Part shown: in pieces, positions 10,300-22,722 of the stretch
Position numbering within the stretch: position 1 is the first letter of the stretch
How the letters are laid out: each line of letters starts with the position of its first letter
Source: Siphonodentalium dalli
Taxonomy: Eukaryota; Mollusca; Scaphopoda; Gadilida; Siphonodentaliidae
DNA: 64,000 nucleotides
Assembly (NCBI GenBank): GCA_032622095.1
Contig: CP136063.1
Location: 7,419,814 to 7,483,813, forward strand
Direction of reading: 5' to 3'
Program-made: the position numbers and the translations under genes
The notes under the pieces: model-generated
Databases searched by the model: none
Told to the model about the DNA's origin: nothing
What the model saw: only the letters and a program-made list of their open reading frames with translations

Positions 10300-11516
10300 G
10301 TGACAAGTCAGTGATGTCGATGCCAACAACAACAACAACAACAACAACAATGGCGGCCGTGTAGTTTGTTTTCGACGTGGCAGGTTAATCGGACAGAATA
10401 TAGACCTTAGATATACGTTACAGCCGTTCAATATTGACAATTGAATTTAGATATCAACACTCTACACTATAGTGAGTCTTCAAGTTAGTAATTTGACCCC
10501 AGATAGAAACTTTATTACTCGATAGTTGAGTCTCCTATCGTCGTGTTATCAGCTATAGTGATGCCACCAAAACGCGATCTGACAAGTTCAACGTCCGGTA
10601 ACGACGATAGTTTGAACAAGGGTACGCTACCAAACGTTACTAATACCAAATTCAAATCTAATGTTCCACCCAAAAAACAAAAAAACTGCAGATTCAGGTC
10701 AGACATCGATGAAAAACTTTTCTGCTGATAAACAGGTGAAATCGTCCACACACATTGATCCAGCAGAAAAGCAAATTGCTGAACTCCTCAAAGAGATGAA
10801 CATAAAATTGGACAATGTTGTTACTAAACAAGATTTAGAAGCTGCTATTTTCCCACTGGTAACAACTGAAACTGTTAATTCACTTATTGACAATGTTAAA
10901 ACAGAATTTGAAACTAAAATAAATACACTGGAATCCAAACATGAAAGTGAAATATTTGAATTGAACAAAAAGTATGATGAGATGAAGAAAGAAATTGAAA
11001 CTATCAGACAAAAAGTCAGTGAAAGAGATGAAAACACAACAAGACTAGAAAAGGAAGTAGTAGCACAAAAACAGAAGCGAATAACTTGGAACAGCATACT
11101 AGACAAGAGAGTGTGAGGATATATGGAATCGGGGGAGACTGTTCTCAGGAGAACAGTGAAGACTGTATTGATAAAGTGGTTGATGTGTGCAATAAAAAAC
11201 TGAATCTCAAAATTGTAACTAAAGATGTGAGCATTGCACACAGACTGGGAGCACCTACACAAGATCAAAACAGACCAATGGTTGTGAAGTTTGTAAATAG
11301 AATGGACAAACTGGATGTTATGAAGGTTAGAAGAATGCTTAAGGAAAGTGGCATAGTTATAAAGGAGGACTTAACACTCAAAAACAACATCCTTCTAAAG
11401 AAGGCACAAGATAATGGACAAGTGGACGATGCCTGGTCAACTGGAGGAGGAAAAGTTATGGTTAAATATGCTGCAAATGGCAGAATTAAGCACATAAAGG
11501 CAGCAACAGATATATG
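10300..11516 (+). pseudogene. LINE 5' part and ORF1 (decayed)
   Basis: A likely 5' UTR with a CAA-repeat (about 10326-10350) precedes ORF1, starting MPPKRDLTSSTSGNDD at 10561. The frame shifts near the A-rich run at about 10680, continues as a coiled-coil region (many E/K/heptad residues, to about 11085), shifts again, and ends as a domain with AHRLGAPT and RRMLKESGIVIKEDL before the TGA at 11514-11516. The AHRLG and GI.IKEDL patterns are typical of the RNA-binding C-terminal part of L1-like ORF1 proteins that coat the retrotransposon RNA. Two frameshifts make it non-functional. Some frame breaks could be sequencing errors in homopolymers. Confidence 0.8.
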
Positions 11517-12637
11517 AATATCATTATTCACCACAACAAGATGTTTTGTATGTGGAACTTGTTGGAAATATATATCTACAACTATATACTACTCACTAAT
11601 GACTTACACTGCATATGATTAAAATTACCCATACTTTATATATCTATATTAAATGCAGAGGCAACCTGGCAATATTATCACTGCAATACACAACATCCAC
11701 TTCCATTCATGATTACAGTGAAGTGAACATTGACTAACGATCACCATGTTCGAAAATGAATCAATTTATTGAGCTATAAATTTCTGCTAAACATCGTTTC
11801 ATATGAGCAAAATGCATAATTAGCTCATGGTATCCAAATGGAATCTGCAATCCGATGTCCAATTTACGAAAATCGAAAAACAATAACCCACAACATGAGA
11901 AAATTGGAATAACATGTATCCCCTTGGTGAGATAAGCGTGAGGCTGATCCATATTGTGACTAGGGATGGTGGGGCTTGTCATACCCCTTCTATCATTGTA
12001 TACTCGTGATTTGTAACCATATTGATATGAATATATCATACGGCAATTGATTCTTCTTATATTAATGCATACAATATTGTCATACTCGACATATAATCAC
12101 AACTGTATGAAATAATGTTATAGCTCAACTAATTTTCCTCTCTACATAATGGACTAACAACATCTATGAAGCACGAGCAAATGCATCTACCCGTGATCTC
12201 GCCCCGCTGAAATCACACAGTAGTGGGTCAAATTTTAAGGTCGGTACTCGTTTGCAAACGACGATATCTCACACATTGCTATTCGTTATATGTGTAGCCA
12301 TAACACAAGACAGGCTTCTGATCACGAATTGACATAAGTCTTGTATTTTACAGACATTGATATCTGATCGAATCCCATGCATGCTGCACCTCGTGTTAAT
12401 AATTTGAAGTGCTATATACATTGCATACATGCTATCGTCGATCACAAATTGAAACCCGCGTATATTCCTTAAAACAATATGTGGCCTTTCGTTCAAAACC
12501 ATGCAGTTATGTGTTGTTATGGTCTCATATATAGGGCGAGCGACAGGTAAATATACATGACTATTAACCATGTATTTTTTTAAATGAACGCTCTTTATAA
12601 TAGCTATGGCTAGATGATGTTAGTGGTTGGTTAGTGG
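11517..12637. other. Unexplained 1.1-kb segment between LINE ORF1 and ORF2
   Basis: In a complete LINE of this type ORF2 should start soon after ORF1. Here about 1.1 kb shows no endonuclease N-terminus. ORF2 resumes abruptly near 12645 in the middle of the endonuclease, next to the short direct repeat TTAGTGGTTGG. The segment may be an insertion combined with a deletion, or the two ORFs may come from different LINE copies. No host exon or known repeat recognised. Confidence 0.45.
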
Positions 12638-15600
12638 TTGGTTAGTGAATTTGAGCTAACTGGGTACCATAACCTCGAATTTAAAACTCGTCCAGAAAGG
12701 GATGATGGGAGAGGAGGAGTTGGCCTATTCATCCGCGACAGTCTACAGTATATACTGAGGAAAGATTTGTCTATATTTAAACCACACATCATAGAAACTA
12801 TATTTGTTGAGATAAATCCAGGATGCACAAATTCATACCTAGTTGGATGTATATATAGGCCCAACACTGCACCACGCGCTGACCTTGATACCTTTACGAA
12901 AGATATTGAAGGTATTATGGGCGAAATAAATAAATCAAATCTTAAGGCATTTTTAATTGGCGACTTTAATATTGATTTACTCAAATTTGAAACCCACGAG
13001 AAAACGGACAATTTCTTAAGTAATATATTTTCCTTTGGTTTCATATCTAGTATAACTAGGCCGACACGACTTACCGAACATTCGGAAACCCTCATAGACC
13101 ATATATATACCAACAGTGCAACTGTGGGCAGCAAATCTGGTATAATACTCACTGATGTATCGGACCATCTCGCTATCTTCTTTCTCGAACCATCACGAGG
13201 CACAGAACCTTCACGTATGCCGGATGGTGACAACATAAAACCATATCGAGTCTTTAATGACAAAAATAGTAGAACTTTCAAAAATATATTAAAACATTGT
13301 AACTTTCAGCCAGTCTTAAACTGTAAATCCGTGAACGAGTCATATGATATATTCTTGGAACTATATATGGATGCCTTTGAAAAAGCATTCCCGTTGACAA
13401 ATAGGAAAGTCCCCAAAAAGTACATCAAACGAGAACCATGGATTACAAATGGAATTCTTAAATCCTCTCTGGAAAAAAATAAACTCTATATAAAATAATT
13501 GAAGACACCAACAGAAGTAAACAAAAACAGATATAAGTCGTACTGCCAGACGTACAGAAGCACAATAAGACTAAGCAAGAAAACGTACTATTGTGATATA
13601 TTGGAACAAAGCAAGAGAGATATAAAGGCTACCTGGAGGATATTGAATGGAGCGATCAATAAAACTTCTAAAGCAAACTCAATTCCTTCTATATTTGTCG
13701 TTAACCAGATAAAAATCACTCATAAAACCGATATAGCAGAAAAGTTTAATGATTATTTTTCAAGTATTGGTCAACAAACAAGTGAAATAGTCATACACGA
13801 ACATAGTGCAAATTACTCAGATTATCTTCTTTACAGGGAAACAGATGTATTAAAATTAGCCCCACTAATGAACAAGAAATCATACTGACTTGCCTAAATT
13901 TTAAAAGCAAAAATAGCAAAGACCTGCATGGTTTAACGAGTAAGATAATGAAGGCAACGGTAGAAGAGATAGCAATCGCCCTAAAACATATATTCAATTT
14001 ATCACTCAAATATGGCATATTTCCCCAAAAAATGAAATTGTCCCGAGTTGTCCCGATCTACAAAAGCGGTAATAAGGATGAATTCAGTAATTATAGACCC
14101 ATTAGTATATTGCCTTGTTTCTCAAAAATATTGGAAAAAATAATGTATAAAAGATTGGTAGATTTCTTAAATGATAACGATACCCTGTATGAACATCAGT
14201 ATGGTTTCAAGAAAAGTCACTCAACAATACATCCCGTTATGCATTTACTTGAAGATGTAGTCGAACAAAATGATGAACCCACTCGAGACTCCACCTTAGC
14301 CATTTTCATTGACCTTTCAAAAGCTTTTGATACAATTAGTCATGATATCCTACTAATTAAAATGGATCACTATGGAATACGTGGCATTGCGAATGATTGG
14401 TTCAGAGACTATCTGTCCGAAAGACGACAGTTTACTGACTTCAATGGTAGTATTTCTAGTCTTAAGGGTATACTCAACGGAATGCCCCAGGTCTCCATAC
14501 TCGGTCCGACAATTTTCCTCATTTACGTGAATGATAATTATGTCTGCTGCAATTTCATTGAAATTGTTATCATTCGCCGATGATACTACGCTATACACAT
14601 CCGGCAATAACGGCCATCTTATTGAAAACATCGTGAACAATGAGCTAAAAGATGTCTACACATGGTGTTGTTGTAACTGCCTATCCATAAACAAAACTAA
14701 AAGTAAATATATGCTTCTTCATCCAAAAAACAATGACGACAAATGGAATTTTCTAAAGATATACATAAACGACGTAGAACTCAAGCGTGTTGGAAACAAA
14801 AGTGATGAAACATCCCTAAAATTTCTCGGAATTACAATCGATGAAAACCTCACGTTTAAAGACCATACCTCGGCGGTATGTTCTAAAATGGCAAGAGCCC
14901 TATATGGTATGAACAAGGTGAGGAAATTTTTCCCAGGAGATGCCATTCGAACGCTATATTATGCCTTAATTCAAAGCCGTCTTGTCTATGGAATTCAAAT
15001 TTGGGGGCACTCAGTATCATCCAATAAGGCCTTCCTACTACAAAAGAGAGCTATCAGAACAATAAGCTATGCCAAATACAACAGCCACACTGAACCCTTA
15101 TTCAAAAAAAGAATATTTTGAAATTCAGAGATTTGCATGCCTGTCATGTTAGTCTGTTTATGTATGATTGGACACATTTTAACCTACCGGCATCATTTCT
15201 AACAGCATTTGACAACAAGATATCAATCACCAGACAATCTGGATGCATTAGGGAAATTAAATCACGAACGAAATTCTCAGAGGTTTTACCTAAACATTCA
15301 TTCCCAAGATTATGGAATGAAACTGACAAAAAACTAAAATCAATTGAAAGCCGACAAAACTTTAAATATCAAATGAAGGTCAATGTTATCAATGCCTATG
15401 ATGCAAACTTTAAATGTAAAAACAAAACTTGCAGAGAATGTTTTCTTCCCAAAAGCTCATAATTAAACTACATATACCTAACTCCCGAGTAACAAGCCAG
15501 CCCCCTCCCCGGTCGTGAGTTCTGATTACCCTGAAAACTCGCCCTTATTGGACCCTGCTAACACGATTTAAATATCACATTTGCATTATCATTGTTACTT

Positions 15601-15914
15601 AAGCAGGGTCCAACTTACTATTAGAAAGTGTTCTTTAAAGTGCCGTGCACACGCATACATAGCCATAACTATACGGTACAATGTACTTAATACAATATTT
15701 TGATATTATAAATTACAGTATTTTCTTATTAGCACATCAACTTGAGATTTATGCCATTGATATATTAGTTATTATATTTGACAACGGGAGTGACAGGGAG
15801 ACAGCCAATCCTGGTTATGCCACTCCCACACAATAATTACACTTGATTTTTGATATATTATTGTTGATTTGTTGTAAACTAATTATTGTGTGAATAAAAC
15901 ATCTACATCTACAT
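12638..15914 (+). pseudogene. LINE ORF2 (endonuclease-reverse transcriptase) and 3' UTR, decayed
   Basis: The frame opens inside an APE-type endonuclease: GGVGLFIRDSL, then IGDFNIDLL, and DVSDHLAIFF (catalytic His region). In-frame TAA at 13496-13498. After a frameshift near 13880 comes reverse transcriptase: NYRPISILPCFSKILEKIM, HQYGFKKSHST, FIDLSKAFDTISHDIL, GMPQVSILGP, then after another shift near 14540 the active site SFADDTTLY. The thumb and C-terminal region (LGITIDENLTFKDH, LIQSRLVYGIQIWG) follow, with a further shift at about 15118 and a Cys-containing end CKNKTCRECF before the TAA at 15460-15462. The AFD...FADD order is typical of the CR1/L2/Jockey group. The 3' UTR ends in a short ACATCT-type tandem tail at about 15898-15914, again CR1/L2-like. 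Replication-dead copy. The N-terminal endonuclease is missing. Confidence 0.9.
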
Positions 15915-16800
15915 TGTTGCCTTGTATTTAAAGGTCCGCTTAATTGTCGAACCCTCAGATTACATTATATAAAACACATGCCATATCATCTACCATTTGA
16001 AAGCGGAAGCTCCAAAACATTGAATTATCAACTTATCCCATGTAATAATCTGTGGTCGTGTTGTTTTTGTTGAGTTGCCAACGCGTTTGGTCATCTAAAT
16101 TGCAGAACAAAAACAGTATTATGTCCAATGCAGGCAATTAACTCTATATATTAAAGATAGAGTTGTTCCCCTTCCATTGAACACATTTTAATTCGGTTTC
16201 ATTCTAGGATCCAAACGAGGGAAGTCATTTTTTTTCAGTTTTCTATTTCTCTGTGGGCATCTTCTGAGACAGATGTTTCAAATAGTGATGAATTATAGTA
16301 TTTTACTCATATTTTATGTCATAGACTGTTACTAAAACCGTATATCAAGTCACTCTAAAACAAAATAATCGTCGACTCGAAAATTAAGTGGGCATTTACT
16401 AGTAATATAAAGTCCATATAGCTGCCGATGAACTGCGCATTATCCGATCCAAAATGCCGAAATAAAAATATGCTACTAGCTCAGACGTAGACCAAACATC
16501 AAACCTGAGCAGAAAAGCAACATCGACGCGACAACACGCTAATATCGCACAAACAATAAAAATAAATGTGATAGTGTGTGGAAGCCTAGACATTAAGACA
16601 ACATAATTAACTAATTAAAAACAGCGTTTATATTCAACTCGCTTGGAGCCCGATGTATGTTAGTGTTTTATACACAATGCTTAAGTATACATATCTTACT
16701 TGCGCGAAATTAACTTAATGTTTACTGTTATGGATGGGACAACACAAATGTAATTTGGGAAATGTATAACTTTTCTATAACTGCGTGTACCATTAATTCA
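15915..16800. other. Intergenic DNA, nothing recognised
   Basis: AT-rich sequence without recognisable exons or repeats. It lies in the convergent interval between the + strand membrane-protein gene and the - strand LRR/EF-hand gene. A terminal exon of either could be hidden here. Confidence 0.35.
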
Positions 16801-16803
16801 GGT

Positions 16804-16841
<38 letters not shown>

Positions 16842-16844
<3 letters not shown>

Positions 16845-17844
16845 ATTATATATTTTGGAAGATCTGTTTGTTTGTTTGTTTGTGTGTGTGTAATCGATGA
16901 ACTCGAAAACGGCCGACCCGATTTCGATGAAACTTGGTATGTGGGGGAATTTTCGTGTCAGGAGTAACATAGGCCTATTGATTTTCAGATCCGAGGTCAA
17001 CTTTTCACGTGCCGAGGTCAAATCTGTTTTTACGCTGTGTTACGGGACTTTCATTTGAGTTCGGTGCTTACAAATCGATTCGAAACAGCGCGAATAATAA
17101 AATGCCAGTCATAATAATGACACTGTGAGAATCTTTCGTGTTTCCTCTTTCCAACGATATATAATGCGTATGTATCCGTTTTAGTTATCTGCCTCAATTA
17201 TCAAGAAGAGGTGGTACTATCTTCCATCAGGATAAAAACAATGCGTAACTTCTATGACGTCGTTAGAGGTCATAACGTTAGATCAAGTTAACGCTTAACC
17301 GGCCGATGCACTTGACTGTTTCAGACGTCTTGGCGATATCTCGGGCACCGATGGTAATTTATCTTTACGTTGAAACTTGATAATTAATGAGCGTGTGTAT
17401 ATGAGGCGCGTTTATATACTTGAGTGGAAATCAAATCGGGTTAAACTGGCGGATTTTTACGGACGAAATTTGATGCATAGGGTATCTCGGTATCCGCTGG
17501 GCCGATTTCCCGGTATCCGCTGGGCCGATTTCCACCATTTTTGGGGTGTTGGTGTTTGACCCCACCTGACCTTCAAAATGGTCAATTCAAGGTCAAATCG
17601 GGTAAAACCGGATGGATTTCGACGGGTACTTTTGTTCGGGCACTGTGTTTTGGACGGGTCAAATCGTGACCTTGGCCTTCAAAATAGACAATTCAAGGTC
17701 AAACCCGGACGAAGTAGCGTATCTCGGTATCCGCTGGGCCGATTTCCACCATTTTTGGGGTGTTGGTCTTTGACCCCACCTGACATTGACCTTCAAAATG
17801 GTCAATTCAAGGTCAAAGCCCGGACGAAGTCGGGTCACCTTCTA

Positions 17845-17845
<1 letters not shown>
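16842..17845 (+). mobile_element. Non-autonomous Helitron-like element
   Basis: It starts with TC inside an (AT)n tract (16808-16841) and ends CTAG at 17842-17845, followed by T and another (AT)n tract. A short GC-rich hairpin CCCGGACGAAGTCGGG sits about 10 bp before the CTAG terminus. An A|T insertion site, 5' TC, a 3' hairpin and CTRR are the Helitron signature. The interior contains GACCCGATTTCGATGAAACT and a partially duplicated block with GGTATCCGCTGGGCCGATTT (three times between 17488 and 17750) and GACCTTCAAAATGGTCAATT. No Rep/helicase coding sequence. Confidence 0.75.
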
Positions 17846-17888
<43 letters not shown>

Positions 17889-17902
17889 ATATATATATAT
17901 GG
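17846..17902. repeat. (TA)n microsatellite
   Basis: Alternating TA tract immediately 3' of the Helitron-like element. With the tract at 16808-16841 it marks the AT-rich target. Confidence 0.9.
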
Positions 17903-18405
17903 TAAACTCGGTACCCACTATACCGAAGAACGTGCATGGGGCTTTCTCGCTTAATTTATTTCAACTTGCTGACTGATTCTGAAACTACCTAATAATACAA
18001 GACATGTACCTCTTGTTGTGAACTCAAGTGTCTTTGGGCATCCCTCACGTACTCGCATATGTGGGTCATACAAAACACATATATAATATAACACAGTTTA
18101 TTACATTATGCGCATGTTTTATCTATTTTTAGGTTCACAGCTTCAAGAAAATCCTTCTGGTGTGTCACGTGATTGTCAGTCTGTCCTGTATGATCGCCTT
18201 TATCGTACTAATTAACGGGTATTAGTCCGTATGTGTCTATGGTCGCCTTCATTTTGCTGATTGATTAACGGGTATTAGTCTCTATGCTGTGTATGGTCAC
18301 CTTTATTGTACCGATTAACGTGTATGATCACGTTCGTAGTCATGATGGGTGATTGAATCCAGGGTCAGGATATAACGTCACAAAGAAGGTTTCTAACCCA
18401 AAGCA
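17903..18405. other. Intergenic DNA, nothing recognised
   Basis: Contains only a loose internal duplication around the phrase TAACGGGTATTAGTC (about 18213 and 18267) and a related TTAACGTGTATGATC. No gene seen. Confidence 0.4.
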
Positions 18406-18407
18406 GC

Positions 18408-18950
18408 ATGGGTTGTTGTGAATATAACCCATAGAGAGCCCCACATAGACTGAGCATACGACACTCTGTAGTGCATGCTTCCATCTGTCTGAGGCTCCAT
18501 GTGGGTTAAGCGGCATTGGTTGTTGTGAATATAACCCATAGAGAGCCCCACATAGACTGAGCATACGACACTCTGTAGTGCATGCGTCATTCTGTCTGAG
18601 GCTCCATGTGGGTTAAGCGGCATTGGTTGTTGTGAATATAACCCATAGAGAGCCCCACATAGACTGAGCATACGACACTCTGTAGTGCATGCATCCATCT
18701 GTCTGAGGTTCCATGTGGGTTAAGCGTCATTGGTTGTTGTGAATATAACCCATAGAGAGCCCCATATAGACTGAGCATACGACACTCTGTAGTGCATGCT
18801 TCCATCTGTCTGAGGTTCCATGTGGGTTAAGCGGCATTGGTTGTTGTGAATATAACCCACAGAGAGCCCCACATAGACTGAGCATACGACACTCTGTAGT
18901 GCATGCTTCCATCTGTCTGAGGCTCCATGTGGGTTAAGCGTCATTGGTTT
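18408..18950. repeat. Tandemly amplified mini-MITE, 107-bp period, 5 copies
   Basis: Each unit consists of an 84-bp GAGCCCC...GGCTCC module (AACCCATAGAGAGCCCCACA to GGCTCCATGTGGGTTAA) plus a 23-bp spacer with GCATTGGTTGTTGTG. The unit start AACCC recurs every 107 bp (18426, 18533, 18640, 18747, 18854). The ends TTAACCCA/TGGGTTAA suggest a TTAA-targeting origin. The long minus-strand open frames here result from the repeat and are not genes. Confidence 0.85.
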
Positions 18951-19080
18951 TAAATTTGTCTGACGGGATAAACTAGTACATGATCTATGGAAATTGACAA
19001 AATCATTAATCATTAAAAACTTATATTAATAATTACAATTTACAAGGACACTAAGTATCGACTGTGTCCCGATTTTGAAT

Positions 19081-19330
19081 ATCAAACGCCCCCCAACCAT
19101 TTTATAGGTATTCGTAAAATTCGCATAACCGTTAAAATGTCGCATACAAGTTAAATTTGGAAGTCGTTTAAAAAATGCGACATGTTTTTGTCACAAAGTT
19201 ACCAATGCTTATCAGAGAATAACTCCAACTAGAAAAATGAAAATATTTCACCAATTCTTGTTGAAAAAAAAGGGTTACAAAGTTACATTTGGACGTCGTT
19301 TGATAAATCTGCCATATATGTACGACTTAG
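19081..19330. repeat. Interspersed repeat related to 23890-24415
   Basis: Contains GAATAACTCCAACTAGAAAAA, GGGTTACAAAGTTACATTTG and AAAAAATGCGACATG phrases that recur as reverse complements in the array at 23.9-24.4 kb. Non-coding. Confidence 0.65.
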
Positions 19331-20297
19331 ATACTACATTAGTGACGTAGGTTCCTGGCGCTGGGATCGAACACAATCATGCAGACGAATCTCATTAACT
19401 CACATCACATGATGGTTCATACAGACGAATCTCATTAACTCACATCACATGATGGTTTGCCATTTGATCGCCTCTAACATCTCTCGGAAATTCGTCCACA
19501 AAAGTTACATCTAACAACTATCATTAAATTCCGAATTGCTAAACGCCACCATTTTTGTTCTTTACATAAACTTTGTGATCGATCATTAAAGTTTACCTAC
19601 TGAGGTCATTGTTCTCATCATTACATTTACGCATCTACATCTACCAATCGAACAATTGAAATTGGATAGTAAGTACATAGCCATATGCTAAGGATACACC
19701 ACACGCCCTACATAGTATGACCGTTTGTCCGGTCGGTCATAAACCTATATCACATGTACATGTTCCAGGCACCCAACGGTATGCATGCTCATGCATATAG
19801 CAGAGCGATCGACGCATGCGCAATTTTAAGGCGTTTGAGCTTTTAAAAAATAAAATCCTTTCAAAATGATATGCAATGCAAAGGATTCGAATGTTTCCAT
19901 ATACGTATATTTTGCTAAAGAAAAGTGTGTGTTTTTCAATACCCATTAAATAACTTTCGTCCAAAGCCAATTTTTGCAGGCAGAATATCCTCATTTGACA
20001 GATGACCGATATCTTTACCAGACACCACATCGCATTATGTATTATTTCATATTGGCAAATAGACTTCGAAACAGATTACATAACATGTATAGTATTTATA
20101 TATTTTTATTAATATCTGTACAAATAAATATTCACAAAATACACGTTTGGTTGGTTATTATTGTATCCACAACACATAATCACGTTAAATGATGTCTTCT
20201 GCGAAATGTGTACACACTTATATTATTCCGTTTTAAAGTCTTTGATACAATCCTTGGGATTCATAATTGGTTTTGATCAAATCCCCAGGATTCAAAT
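19331..20297. other. Intergenic DNA with one 39-bp duplication
   Basis: A GCAGACGAATCTCATTAACT block occurs twice in tandem at about 19380-19455. A stretch resembling a reverse B-box (GGGATCGAAC near 19361) precedes it, but no full tRNA or SINE could be made out. Otherwise nothing recognised. Confidence 0.4.
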
Positions 20298-20744
20298 GTC
20301 AAATCCAGTCGTAAGTCGGGATTTTTTTTACCTTGTGCCAATGCATTCTCTTATATATGCGAGTCGTCCATAGGTCGCCTCGCATATATAAGAGAATGCA
20401 TTGGCCTAACAATTTGTTATCATTTTTTTAAATAAATGTTTCTTACAATTTTTGGACATAAAATAAAAAAAACATCCATTACCCTACAGGGAGCCTCACA
20501 CACATATAGAAGCATATAGAAGAGTGTCGTCTGCTCATGTTTGTCTGGGGCTCTGTATGGGTGAAATTATAAAATTGTTAAAGAATACAAGAACAAATTA
20601 TTAAAATTGTAAAAAATTGTTAGGTCAATGCATTCTCTTATATATGCGATGCGACATACGGTCGACTCGCATATATAAGATAATGCATTGGAACAGGGTA
20701 AACAAAATCCCGTATTACGACTGGATTTGATATGGCGGGTCACA
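20298..20744. mobile_element. Hairpin-cassette element, TGTGACCCGCC chassis, left end eroded
   Basis: The right end GGATTTGATATGGCGGGTCA is intact. The left end begins only at about GTCAAATCCAGTCGTAAGTC. Two hairpin cassettes (about 20336-20404 and 20626-20695) surround a spacer carrying a nested mini-MITE (GGGAGCCTCACACACATATA ... GGGGCTCTGTATGGG). Same family as 43468-43916 and 48409-48873. Confidence 0.8.
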
Positions 20745-21697
20745 AATGTGTCGACGTCAGCTGGTACGTGCAATAGCACATCAACGTCGCGATAGTAAAC
20801 TCACGTGTCTGCGGAATGTGTAGACGTTAGATTGTCTTGTGTATTTAGCACTTCCACGTATCGATAGTGATACTGACTAAGATAGTGATACTGACTAAGA
20901 TAGTGGATGAATTTACGTAATTATGTGTTCGCGTGTTAGTATAACTGCATTTCTGAACATACATTCACATTTCGCGCGAACGATTAACAAGTTATGTTTA
21001 AAACATATATTCATCGGTGTGTCGGTATTAAATTACACCGACAACGTACTACATTCAGTATTCACTGGCGATGTGAATATACTTCAATACGCAAGCTTTT
21101 TTGTTATGGCTTCATGGAATTGTCTTCCGGTGACATGGTGTTTGTTGCCCACAGTAACGACATCATAATAAAACATCAAGATTCGATCTATAGTGCTACG
21201 AAAACGCGTACACATAATTACATCTTTCCACACACAGTCGATACCATACTATATGGCAAATATGTATATATAATAAGCTCCACAAACGACCTAATGCACA
21301 CGTAAGCATACCACAATTGCCAAACAAATGGCCACAGTTTCATCCGGTAAATAGAGTTACCCCTCTTACATCTAATCCGTGTTCGTTGCACAACACGACG
21401 GAATCATCACGTGTTAACACAGTGCACGCACGTAATATGTGGTCATGTCCGTATTGTCCCTTCCTAAACCAGTTTGACATTGAATTATACAGTCTGCATA
21501 ATTATACATAATAAACACTTTAACCACACCTAAATCATGAGGAAATGTATTGGATATGTGTGGAAATAAGGCATGGTGTGTGGATAGCGTGGTCGGGGTT
21601 ACGTTCAATGGATGCTGCAGTTTTGCTGTCTGTTGTGAACGCTATGACGACTGCTTCTGGTGAAGAAGAACGGAATCTACTCGCGGCGACCAGACCC
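20745..21697. other. Mostly unassigned DNA, one weak exon-like frame
   Basis: A short + strand frame starting at ATG 21609 and ending TGA just before the 32-bp minisatellite reads like a compact helix (MDAAVLLSVVNAMTTASGEE ...). It lacks convincing splice sites and family signal, so it is noted as an exon candidate only. A small GATAGTGATACTGACTAA duplication occurs at about 20865-20902. Confidence 0.25.
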
Positions 21698-22024
21698 TGA
21701 TACAGTTCAGTCTACCTCGGGTGTGGCCATGGTACAGTCCAGTCTACCTCGTGGGTGGCCATGATACAGTTCAGTCTACCTCGTGGGTGGCCATGATACA
21801 GTCCAGTCTACCTCGTGGGTGGCCATGGTACAGTCCAGTCTACCTCGTGGGTGGCCATGATACAGTCCAGTCTACCTCGTGGGTGGCCATGATACAGTTC
21901 AGTCTACCTTGTGGGTGGCAATGATACAGTCCAGTCTACCTCGTGGGTGGCCATGGTACAGTCCAGTCTACCTCGTGGGTGGCCATGATACAGTTCAGTC
22001 TACCTCGTGGGTTGCCATGGTACC
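21698..22024. repeat. 32-bp minisatellite, about 10 copies
   Basis: Units of CAGTCCAGTCTACCTCGTGG plus GTGGCCATGGTA, with CAGTTCAG and GATACAG variants. Because 32 is not a multiple of 3, overlapping open frames are repeat artefacts. Confidence 0.9.
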
Positions 22025-22421
22025 ATCTACATATGGGTCACGGTCGTCATCATTTACGTTGTGTCTGCACCACTATTTCACTGTAAAGGGGAGATAAGTT
22101 ATTAATCAAGAGAACAATGAGTTTATTTAGTGTAAATTGGCAATTAATCAAGCAATCTGAAAAATTATAACGTATCCATGAGTAATGGCATTTATAACAC
22201 GCCCTATCTTTTTCCGAACGCATGCACACATGTCAACAAGACTTCTAGTTTATTTAAAACAAAATATAAAAAGGTTGATTAATGCAAATGGGTTAGGCAA
22301 ACTACGATTCATTAACTCTGCACTGATATTTCCAGTTGGAACCTGGACAATTCCCAGTTATGGTGTGATACGACACCCCCACCACAACCCTTGATGTTCT
22401 AGCAGGCGTTCTGCATCTCAC

Positions 22422-22507
22422 CTGAAATCTATTTCGCCATCTCCGTCCTCGTCTATGTAATCAATCAGCATGTCGACCTGGTAGGGTGTCAGTCTGATGC
22501 CAGATTC
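22422..22507 (-). CDS. LRR/EF-hand gene, exon with second EF-hand
   Basis: Acceptor TACTATTGCAG (RC of 22508 onward), donor CAG/GTGAGA. 86 bp: 28 codons plus 2 bases, entering in phase 0 from the exon at 24634-24891. It encodes an incoming helix (ESGIRLTPYQVDMLIDYI) and then the calcium loop DEDGDGEIDF, with Asp at loop positions 1, 3 and 5. The conserved Glu at position 12 would be the second residue of the next exon, which I could not find below 22.4 kb. Lower boundary of the gene unknown. Confidence 0.85.
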
Positions 22508-22722
22508 CTGCAATAGTATTAACAATGATTGCCGGTGTGTAAGTCACGCTTAACATGGATGTGCTGGGGTGAATTGATAATTCACCATTCTGATACCAAA
22601 ATAATGTGAGATATTACATTGATTTTACTTAGGTTTTTTCAAACATATGCTGGCAAAACCAATATAAACCAGTGTAAGTCACGCTTTGCATGATGATGAT
22701 ACCAATCAATGAGAGGCTTACA

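Noticed and set aside
18340-19013. Overlapping minus-strand frames with YAQSMWGSLWVIFTTT repeats
   Set aside because: Shadow of the 107-bp tandem mini-MITE.
19340-19400. tRNA-like B-box near GGGATCGAACAC
   Set aside because: No matching A-box or acceptor stem could be found, so neither a tRNA nor a SINE is supported.
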